Shown: in pieces, positions 1 through 6,457 of the stretch
Layout: each line of letters opens with the position of its first letter
Position numbering within the stretch: position 1 is the stretch's first letter
Assembly (NCBI GenBank): GCA_035290065.1
Contig: DATDVD010000106.1
Span: forward strand, 1-10,386
Source of the DNA: DATDVD01 sp035290065
GTDB lineage: Bacteria > Pseudomonadota > Gammaproteobacteria > Coxiellales > Coxiellaceae
Reading direction: 5' to 3'
DNA length: 10,386 nucleotides
Notes under the pieces: generated by a model
Told to the model about the DNA's origin: nothing
What the model saw: the letters and a program-made list of their open reading frames with translations, nothing else
Database searches by the model: none
Made by a program: the position numbers and the translations under genes

Positions 1-1
1 C

Positions 2-1318
2 GGTCTCTACATTACCTACGACGATCGCGATCGAATTGAAGAAATTTTAGAGAATCGCACCAATCCGGAAGTCGATTTAGTGGTGGTGAGTGATGGAGAA
101 GGCGTGTTGGGCATTGGAGACCAAGGCATAGGCGGTATGGAAATTCCTGTCGCTAAATTAATGGTCTATACCTTAGCCGGTGGCATCGACCCCAACCGTA
201 CTCTGCCTATTATGATTGATGCAGGCACGAACAACCAAGAATTATTAAAGGATCCTCTCTATGTAGGATGTCGCCACCCTCGGATTCACGGCGAAAAATA
301 TCGCGAATTAATTGAAAAATTCGTCACGGCTTTAAAGAAAAAAATGCCTCAAGTATTTTTACACTGGGAAGATTTTGGGAAAATTAATGCTTATGAAAAT
401 TTACAAACTTACCGCGATGTGATGTGTAGCTTCAATGATGATATTCAAGGCACGGGCGTGGTGGCCTTAGCCGCTCTTTTAGCGGCTTTAAAAAAATCTC
501 ATCAGCAATTAAAAGACCAACGCATTGTTATTCTGGGAGCCGGCTCCGCAGGTGTCGGCGTTGCCAACACCATTGCTGAGTATATGCGGCATCTCGGTAT
601 TTCAGACATCGATATCAAAAACTGTTTTTATTTGTTAGACAGTAAAGGATTAATGACGGATATTTCAACGCGTGCCTCTTCCTATCAACTATTTTATTTA
701 CGATCTCGAGAAGAAGCACGCGCTTGGGGATTTAAGGACACGGAAACCATTACGTTGTTAGATGTGGTGAGTCACGCAAAACCCACCGTACTGATTGGCG
801 CCTCCACCGTGCAAGGGGCTTTTAATGAAAACGTTATCAAAACTATGGCCAAACACGTTAAGCATCCTATTATTTTTCCTCTGTCCAATCCTACTGATAA
901 ATCCGAAGCAAAGCCGGAAGACGTAGTGGAATGGACCCATAATCAAGCGTTGATTGCTACAGGCAGCCCTTTCCCTCCCGTCGTTTACCATCAACAACCG
1001 ATCAACATTAGCCAATGCAATAATTATTTTGCATTTCCTGGCATTGGATTAGGCGTGATTGCCGCAAAAGCTAAACGAGTGACGAATAATATGTTATTAG
1101 CGGCATCAAAAGCATTAAGCGAGTTTGTACCGTCTGACTCTCCTCTTTTATTACCACTGACCGAGCAAGCCAATGCCGCCTCTCGTGAAATTGCGATGGC
1201 TGTGGTTAAAATGGCGATAGAAGAAGGCGTCGCTCGAGTGGAAAAAGATACGAATGTCGCCACCTTAGTCGACGCCCACCGTTGGAAGCCGCATTACCTG
1301 CCATACCGTCGAAATTAA
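2..1318 (+). CDS. NAD-type malic enzyme / malolactic-like enzyme, 3' part (5' end outside window)
   Basis: Large (about 550 aa class) malic enzyme family: oxidative decarboxylation of L-malate to pyruvate, or to lactate in the malolactic branch; cytoplasmic, needs a divalent metal and NAD. The visible 438 residues are in frame from base 2, so the true start is upstream; a GTG at base 80 lies inside the conserved core and is not the start. Seen, with residues counted from base 2: the nucleotide/malate segment GIGDQGIGGMEIP followed by the catalytic lysine of KLMVY (about 52), the metal-binding Glu-Asp of WEDFG (about 123-124), FNDDIQGT with the third metal ligand (about 146-147), a Rossmann GAGSAG (bases 536-553), SNPT, and NNYFAFPGIGLG near the C-terminus. 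The C-terminal YRR ending resembles E. coli MaeA. Oddity: where malic enzymes have GER this one has GEG (bases 95-103), as malolactic enzymes do. The family is certain; which reaction is catalysed is not. Its stop overlaps that of convergent prfC. Confidence 0.93.
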   Translation, partial: GLYITYDDRDRIEEILENRTNPEVDLVVVSDGEGVLGIGDQGIGGMEIPVAKLMVYTLAGGIDPNRTLPIMIDAGTNNQELLKDPLYVGCRHPRIHGEKYRELIEKFVTALKKKMPQVFLHWEDFGKINAYENLQTYRDVMCSFNDDIQGTGVVALAALLAALKKSHQQLKDQRIVILGAGSAGVGVANTIAEYMRHLGISDIDIKNCFYLLDSKGLMTDISTRASSYQLFYLRSREEARAWGFKDTETITLLDVVSHAKPTVLIGASTVQGAFNENVIKTMAKHVKHPIIFPLSNPTDKSEAKPEDVVEWTHNQALIATGSPFPPVVYHQQPINISQCNNYFAFPGIGLGVIAAKAKRVTNNMLLAASKALSEFVPSDSPLLLPLTEQANAASREIAMAVVKMAIEEGVARVEKDTNVATLVDAHRWKPHYLPYRRN

Positions 1319-2895
1319 TGTTCGCGCGTATCTAAAAATGTAATCTTAGGCCACTGCTCTATCGTAAGCTCAAGATTAACGCGGCTAGGGGCCAAATACG
1401 TTAGTTGATCCGCAATATCAATTGCCAAATAACGGCGCATTTGACTTTTAAAATCGTCTAATATTTTTTTATCTTCGCATACCACCCATCGGGCTGCCAC
1501 AATATTGACTTCTTCGTACACACAATTCACATTATATTCGTGCTGTAATCGATAAGCGACCACATCAAATTGCAACACACCCACTGCACCCACAATCAAA
1601 TCATTATTGTTTAAGGGACGAAATAGTTGTGTTGCTCCTTCTTCGGATAATTGCATCAATCCTTTTAATAAGGCTTTTTGTTTCAAAGGATCTTTAAGGC
1701 GAACCCCTCGAAATAATTCAGGAGCAAAATTGGGAATGCCCGTAAATTTTAAAGCCTCTCCCTCTGTAAAAGTATCGCCAATTTGAATAGTTCCATGATT
1801 ATGAAGGCCAATAATATCACCGGCATAGGCTTCTTCCGCATGTTCTCGTTCACCGGCCATAAAGGTTAACGCACTTTGAAATGTAACGTATTTGTGGATA
1901 CGCACTTGATACGCTTTCATTCCTTTTTGATACGCTCCAGAAACAATTCTCAAAAAAGCAATTCGATCGCGGTGATTGGGATCCATGTTTGCTTGGATTT
2001 TAAACACAAAGCCAGTGAATTTATTTTCATTTGCCCTCACCTCGCGCGTGTCCGTTTGACGGGGTTGCGGAGAAGGTGCATCTTCTATAAAAGCATCCAA
2101 TAATTCACGCACACCAAAATTATTGATCGCAGAGCCAAAGAAAACAGGGGTTTGCAGGCCTTGCAAATAAGCCTCTTTATCAAATCTATGGCTCGCGCCT
2201 TTTACTAATTCAATTTCTTCTTTTAATTCTTGCCATTGTCTGCCCAATAAAGTTTCTAATTCCGAATTATTTAAACCCTGAATACCCGTAAATTTTGTTT
2301 TTTCTGTGTTTTTTCCAGCATCGTATAAATAAATAGTGTCTTCTTCTAAATGATAGACGCCTTTAAAACGCTTGCCCGAACCAATAGGCCAGGTTACCGG
2401 TGCACATTGAATGGATAAAACTTGCTCGATTTCATCTAACAATTCAATAGGCTCTCGAGATTCACGATCCATTTTATTAATAAACGTCATAATCGGTGTG
2501 GTTCGTAATCGACAGACATCCATTAATTTAATGGTTCGAGGCTCCACACCTTTGGCCGCATCAATCACCATCAACGCTGAATCCACCGCCGTTAACGTAC
2601 GATAAGTATCTTCAGTAAAATCGGCGTGGCCTGGTGTATCCAGCAAATTAATGACTTTATCCTGATAAATAAATTGCATGGCAGAGGTGGTGACAGAAAT
2701 ACCGCGTTCTTGTTCCAATTTCATCCAATCGGAAGTGGCGTGACGAGCTGCTTTTTTGCCTTTAATGGCGCCTGCTAATTGTATCGCACCGCCATACAAT
2801 AACAATTTTTCGGTCAGCGTGGTTTTCCCCGCATCGGGGTGAGAAATAATAGCAAAGGTGCGTCGCTTGGCGACTTCTTGAAAAAATTCAACCAT
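1315..2895 (-). CDS. prfC: Peptide chain release factor 3 (RF3)
   Basis: Translational GTPase that recycles RF1/RF2 from the ribosome after peptide release; cytoplasmic. The product is 526 aa, close to the 529 of E. coli RF3, so full length. GTPase motifs visible: G1 HPDAGKTT (19-26), switch I GISVTT (about 65-70), G3 DTPGH (86-90), G4 NKMD (140-143); the AHPDAGKTT-type P-loop and RHATSDWMKLE stretch after it separate RF3 from EF-G. The rest fits RF3 domains II and III. The ATG start overlaps the stop of the upstream MFS gene by one base (TAATG), suggesting translational coupling; only a weak GGA lies upstream. Last gene of the minus-strand block. Its TAA overlaps the malic enzyme TAA on the other strand by 4 bases, leaving no room for a terminator between them. 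No missing motif or frameshift seen. Confidence 0.97.
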   Translation of the reverse strand: MVEFFQEVAKRRTFAIISHPDAGKTTLTEKLLLYGGAIQLAGAIKGKKAARHATSDWMKLEQERGISVTTSAMQFIYQDKVINLLDTPGHADFTEDTYRTLTAVDSALMVIDAAKGVEPRTIKLMDVCRLRTTPIMTFINKMDRESREPIELLDEIEQVLSIQCAPVTWPIGSGKRFKGVYHLEEDTIYLYDAGKNTEKTKFTGIQGLNNSELETLLGRQWQELKEEIELVKGASHRFDKEAYLQGLQTPVFFGSAINNFGVRELLDAFIEDAPSPQPRQTDTREVRANENKFTGFVFKIQANMDPNHRDRIAFLRIVSGAYQKGMKAYQVRIHKYVTFQSALTFMAGEREHAEEAYAGDIIGLHNHGTIQIGDTFTEGEALKFTGIPNFAPELFRGVRLKDPLKQKALLKGLMQLSEEGATQLFRPLNNNDLIVGAVGVLQFDVVAYRLQHEYNVNCVYEEVNIVAARWVVCEDKKILDDFKSQMRRYLAIDIADQLTYLAPSRVNLELTIEQWPKITFLDTREH

Positions 2896-4184
2896 TAAGA
2901 GGCGTCCGCGACTCGTTCACTGGGGCCACGACAATAGGTTTCTCTTAAAAAGAGAACCACAACCACTGCAATCACTAAACAAATCGGCAACGTTGCCATC
3001 GCAATGCGAAAAGCAGCGGCTGAATAATAGGGAATTCCATCTACCATATGTCCATCCCAATGAGCGTCTAAGATTCCTCCAATAATAGGCTGAAAACAAG
3101 CACCCAATAATACGGAGGCCATATTAGTAAAGGCAATGGAAACGCCTGCAATTCGTCTAGGATGAAGTTCTCCTCCCACGGCATAAGAAATTGCAACACC
3201 CGTATTCGAAATACCATATAAAAATAAACAGGCAAATAATAAAACGATCGGCATCGCAGGCAAATATAAAACGAGAGACATAAATACCAAACTCAATAAT
3301 GCCGAAATAATCATGAGCGGTTTACGTCGACCCATCCGATCCGAAACCCACCCCCACAACGGTGAACCCAACGCCCAGCCAATAAAAATAAAGCTAATGC
3401 CCGTTGCAGCTATTTGTTCTTGAAATCCATACGTGCGAACCAAATAGGATACTCCCCACAATTCTGCGAATGCCGCCGTGGGTGCATACAAAAGCCCTAC
3501 AAAAATTGCATTAATCCACGTGTATTTGCTTTTGAGAATGGCATACAAACCATCTAAGAAACCCGCTTCGGTGCCTACTATGGGGGAACCGTGGTGATGA
3601 TAACCTTCCACATTTTTATCGGACACAAAAATAAAAATCAATACACTTAAGGAAAGTAAAATAGAACCAATTAAAATCATCGTATAACGCCATCCGACAT
3701 GCGCCACCACGACAGAAACAGGTCCTTCCCCTACTGCCGCTCCTAACATTCCTAAACCTTGCGTTAATCCTGCTAACAAACCTAATCGAGAAGGTTTAAA
3801 CCAAAGCGTTGCTAATTTAAGGGCACCCACAAACGCAAAAGCGGCGCTAAAGCCCATCACAAAACGTGACATTTCCGCTACCCATAAACTTTCACTGACC
3901 GCAAACAATAAGCAACTTCCCCCGCACACTACTGCCGCAAACGTTAATAATTTATGGGGACCAAAATAATCCATTAATGTACCCACTGGCACTTGCATAC
4001 CCACATAGGGATAATAGAAATAAGCGGATAAAGCGCCTAAACTTAATGCACCTACATTAAAGGTACGCATAAGATGAGGCACCATCACACTGGGCGCTAC
4101 CCGGGCAAAATATTCGGCAAAAAAGAAGGCGGCCCCCAACCCCCAAATCAACCAAGGACGAAATTGTTTCCAGGTCATTGACAT
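2895..4184 (-). CDS. Major facilitator superfamily (MFS) transporter, substrate unknown
   Basis: Product of 429 aa, hydrophobic throughout, with the 12-helix MFS pattern. The family signature A appears twice, as expected: GTLMDYFGPHKLL in the loop after helix 2 (about 68-80) and GWVSDRMGRRKPL in the loop after helix 8 (about 278-290). The N-terminus FFFAEYFARVAPSVMVPHL (about 20-38) and YYPYVGMQVPVG (57-68) are like a broad group of organic-acid/amino-acid type MFS importers, including families expanded in Legionella and Coxiella (Pht-like); that link is from memory and the substrate cannot be read from sequence. A histidine cluster (YHHHG, about 195-199) sits in the central loop between helices 6 and 7. 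The ATG at 4184 is preceded at 7 nt by AAGTG; a second ATG two codons in is possible. It lies 31 nt after lptG and overlaps prfC by one base, so it is probably co-transcribed with both. Not truncated. Confidence 0.9.
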   Translation of the reverse strand: MSMTWKQFRPWLIWGLGAAFFFAEYFARVAPSVMVPHLMRTFNVGALSLGALSAYFYYPYVGMQVPVGTLMDYFGPHKLLTFAAVVCGGSCLLFAVSESLWVAEMSRFVMGFSAAFAFVGALKLATLWFKPSRLGLLAGLTQGLGMLGAAVGEGPVSVVVAHVGWRYTMILIGSILLSLSVLIFIFVSDKNVEGYHHHGSPIVGTEAGFLDGLYAILKSKYTWINAIFVGLLYAPTAAFAELWGVSYLVRTYGFQEQIAATGISFIFIGWALGSPLWGWVSDRMGRRKPLMIISALLSLVFMSLVLYLPAMPIVLLFACLFLYGISNTGVAISYAVGGELHPRRIAGVSIAFTNMASVLLGACFQPIIGGILDAHWDGHMVDGIPYYSAAAFRIAMATLPICLVIAVVVVLFLRETYCRGPSERVADAS

Positions 4185-4215
4185 ATTATTACACTTATAA
4201 ATTGCATTTTAACGG

Positions 4216-5280
4216 CTAATTAGCCCGACGCATGAGCATAACACAAATAACACCAAAAAAAAGTGTCGGGATAATGGCTGCTAACAAAGGCGGGATCATC
4301 GCTGCTAAGCTTAACCGTCCAACCAATTGATTCAGAGTAAAAAAACCAAATCCTATTAATCCACCCAAAATTAATTTTCCCCAAATATTGACTCGTTGCA
4401 GCGAGCTAAACACGAAAGGAATGCCTAAACAAATCATCACTAACGCGGTTAAAGGTTGGTATAGCCGTTGCCAAAAGGTTAATTCAATATGAGAAGCATT
4501 AAGACCTAATTCATTTCGATAACGAAAACTCTGAAACAATCCCCACAATGACAACCGGTCATAATCATACGTATCAAGCCCTAATAAATCGGGCTTCACA
4601 TTTAAGTGGGTTACCACATCTTGTTTCGTCTCTGAAACCACGCGATCTTTTTCAAAATGGGAAATTTTTACATCCATCAAATGCCAAAGACCTTCTTTCC
4701 ACAGTCCTTCTTTAGCAAATAAAATTTGTGCAATACGACCATCGGACGTCACTTGATAACTCGTGAATCCTTCGAATTCGTGAGAGGATATTAATTGATC
4801 GATATGAATCATCATATTATTTTGTTTTAACCAAATGCCCTGAGCCGTGGAAGAATCCACCATCTCTCCTAGCGCTTGATTTTTTAACTGTTGGGCATAA
4901 TTAGCCAACGAAGGAGCTATCATTTCTCCCACTACCATAATGACCAACACAAAAATGGCCATGGCTTTAGTCACCGTTTTCATTACATCCACTAATGAAA
5001 ATCCTGTAGCACGAATAATAATCAGTTCATTCGTCATGGCCAAACGCCCAAGCCCCAATAAACTTCCCATTAAACAGGCCGTCGGAAATAATTCATAAAT
5101 AACGGTGGGTAAATAAAACAGTACGTACAACAGCGCCTTACCAAACCCATAATTGCCGGCACCCATACTCGACATTTCTGTCACAAGGCCCACAAAAATT
5201 TCCACTGCCACTAAAATAGCTAACACTAACAAGGTCGCCAAAATAATAGATTTAATTAAATGCCGATCAATTAATGTCAT
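4216..5280 (-). CDS. lptG: LPS export ABC transporter permease LptG
   Basis: Inner-membrane subunit that, with LptF and the ATPase LptB, extracts lipopolysaccharide from the inner membrane and passes it to the LptC/LptA bridge. The product is 354 aa from the chosen start (E. coli LptG is 360). Layout: TM1 about 10-34, TM2 about 52-82, cytoplasmic coupling helix NELIIIRATGFS (84-95), TM3 about 101-122, periplasmic beta-jellyroll about 130-265, then three TMs to the end. The reading frame is open up to 5364, but the start at 5280 gives the family N-terminus (MTLIDRHLIKSI), has a GGTGGG ribosome site 7 nt upstream, and makes the usual ATGA overlap with the lptF stop. TM4-6 are in the C-terminal third. 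LptG rather than LptF because of the IDRHL start and its second position in the pair. Complete, no broken motif. Confidence 0.95.
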   Translation of the reverse strand: MTLIDRHLIKSIILATLLVLAILVAVEIFVGLVTEMSSMGAGNYGFGKALLYVLFYLPTVIYELFPTACLMGSLLGLGRLAMTNELIIIRATGFSLVDVMKTVTKAMAIFVLVIMVVGEMIAPSLANYAQQLKNQALGEMVDSSTAQGIWLKQNNMMIHIDQLISSHEFEGFTSYQVTSDGRIAQILFAKEGLWKEGLWHLMDVKISHFEKDRVVSETKQDVVTHLNVKPDLLGLDTYDYDRLSLWGLFQSFRYRNELGLNASHIELTFWQRLYQPLTALVMICLGIPFVFSSLQRVNIWGKLILGGLIGFGFFTLNQLVGRLSLAAMIPPLLAAIIPTLFFGVICVMLMRRAN

Positions 5281-6380
5281 GTTAATGCCCACCGACGATG
5301 CCACGTTACTTGGTAGTACATTAATCCTACCGCTAATAATCCCATTAATAAATGAACCCACCAAAGTCCCCAGGTAGCATTCAATTTCCCATCAAAAACC
5401 CAAGAATGACCGATAAACACCAAATCCATATAAATTAAATAAATTAATAAGGCCGGAAATAATTTACCAAAAGGACCTTGACGAGGGTGCAGGTAACTCA
5501 ATGGCACGGCCAAAAGAGCTAATAACAGTAACGATAAAGGCATCGCCATACGCCATTGTAATTCGGACGCCGCTTGCGGATCCGCATAATGATCCCATAA
5601 CTCCATCGTGCTCATAAATTTTACTTTATCTTTAGGCCGAGTTTCGGTAGAACGGGGAGAAGTGGTAATACCAAATTCCTGAAATTGAATCACTTGGTAA
5701 TTAGATGTACGAGGGTCACCCGAATACCGATACCCCTTATTAAGCACTAAAAAATCCCCTTGATAGTCCGATTTTTCATTTTCTTCTAACGTTTGAGCCG
5801 TCACCACTTCCCATGTTTGAAGAGTATTGTCAGGCGAAAAATGAGGGCGTGCTAAAAAAATATATTTTAATCGATTATGTTTGGCTTTCTTTCCGGCATA
5901 CACAATAATGCGCTGATCCCTATCAATCAGCTGAAAATGCCCCACAGGTACTTTATCCACCGCTAACGAAGCGGCCGCTTCATTTAATAACTGAATGCGA
6001 TACCACTGCGTTTTAGGCTCCATCCAAAAAATAAGATAGGACTCCACTACCATCAGCACAATCGATAAAATACCGACCATACCCCACAACCGCCAAGGAC
6101 TCATACCACAGGCGGACAGCACCGTCATTTCATTGTCGGCATACCAACGGCCTAATACCAATAAAATGCCTAAATATAAACCTAAGGGCAGTAAATAACC
6201 CAACAATAAAGGGACTTGAAGAGCCATCACCATCATCACCGTGTGCATGGTAATGGTTCCTGCTGCCGCCGAATGCAAATAGTGTACAAACTGATTGCTC
6301 AACATAATGGCCAACAAAACCATCACGATCACCAGACTGGTGGAAAGGACTTCCTTGTAAAGGTATCGAAAAATTATCAC
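5277..6380 (-). CDS. lptF: LPS export ABC transporter permease LptF
   Basis: Partner of LptG in the LptB2FG lipopolysaccharide extractor; inner membrane. From the chosen GTG start at 6380 the product is 367 aa, against 366 in E. coli. The N-terminus then reads VIIFRYLYKEVL (V as initiator M), matching the family pattern MIIIRYL. TM1 about 12-32, TM2 about 52-77, coupling helix NEMTVLSACGMS (83-94), TM3 about 98-118, periplasmic jellyroll in the middle, three further TMs at the C-terminus ending near WHRRW. An in-frame GTG at 6392 would add four residues but is itself part of the AGGTG ribosome site 9 nt before 6380, so the shorter form is preferred. First gene of the minus-strand block; its TGA overlaps the lptG ATG by 4 bases. 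Divergent from valS across 55 bases. Confidence 0.95.
   Translation of the reverse strand: MIIFRYLYKEVLSTSLVIVMVLLAIMLSNQFVHYLHSAAAGTITMHTVMMVMALQVPLLLGYLLPLGLYLGILLVLGRWYADNEMTVLSACGMSPWRLWGMVGILSIVLMVVESYLIFWMEPKTQWYRIQLLNEAAASLAVDKVPVGHFQLIDRDQRIIVYAGKKAKHNRLKYIFLARPHFSPDNTLQTWEVVTAQTLEENEKSDYQGDFLVLNKGYRYSGDPRTSNYQVIQFQEFGITTSPRSTETRPKDKVKFMSTMELWDHYADPQAASELQWRMAMPLSLLLLALLAVPLSYLHPRQGPFGKLFPALLIYLIYMDLVFIGHSWVFDGKLNATWGLWWVHLLMGLLAVGLMYYQVTWHRRWALT
5288..5293 (-). promoter_or_regulatory. Ribosome binding site of lptG (decides the start)
   Basis: The minus strand reads GGTGGG, 7 nt before the ATG at 5280. It lies inside the end of lptF, consistent with coupled translation, and supports 5280 over the upstream in-frame ATG at 5364. 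Confidence 0.65.
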
Positions 6381-6422
6381 TGACAAATGCACCTGTTTAT
6401 GGAAAAATGCGCCTCGTATAAA
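6380..6422 (+). promoter_or_regulatory. Candidate sigma-70 promoter(s) for valS
   Basis: Two overlapping options on the plus strand. CTGACA (6380-6385, 5 of 6 to the -35 consensus) with AAAAAT (6403-6408, 4 of 6) at 17 nt spacing, giving a short leader; or TATAAA (6417-6422, 5 of 6) with a poor -35. Either would overlap the lptF promoter region, so the two directions may compete. No T-box or other leader long enough for aminoacyl-tRNA sensing fits in the 55 bases. Confidence 0.35.
6390..6394 (-). promoter_or_regulatory. Ribosome binding site of lptF (decides the start)
   Basis: The minus strand reads AGGTG here, 9 nt before a GTG codon at 6380-6378. The last three bases of the site are the alternative in-frame GTG (6392-6390), which has no site of its own in range. 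This favours 6380 as the start. Confidence 0.7.
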
Positions 6423-6429
6423 AGTAGAG

Positions 6430-6457
6430 AGTATAATGCAAAAGACCTACGACCCAA
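6430..6457 (-). promoter_or_regulatory. Candidate sigma-70 promoter for the lptF block
   Basis: On the minus strand, TTGGGT (6457-6452) and TATACT (6435-6430) are separated by 16 nt. The -10 matches 5 of 6 consensus bases, the -35 only 3 of 6. It would start RNA near 6423 and give a leader of about 40 nt containing the lptF ribosome site. The -35 lies inside the first codons of valS. Prediction by eye only. Confidence 0.35.

Noticed and set aside
758..1263. Minus-strand open frames opposite the malic enzyme
   Set aside because: They run antisense to conserved malic enzyme motifs, have no ribosome sites and no recognisable protein features.
3580..3605. Histidine cluster in the MFS central loop as a metal-binding domain
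   Set aside because: Only three consecutive histidines in a variable cytoplasmic loop; too little to support metal transport.
5281..5364. N-terminal extension of LptG by 28 residues, starting at 5364
   Set aside because: It would overlap lptF by 88 bases, is unlike the family N-terminus, and the ATG at 5280 has its own GGTGGG site and the ATGA junction.
6381..6435. T-box or other riboswitch leader for valS
   Set aside because: The whole intergenic region is 55 bases and no conserved leader elements are seen.
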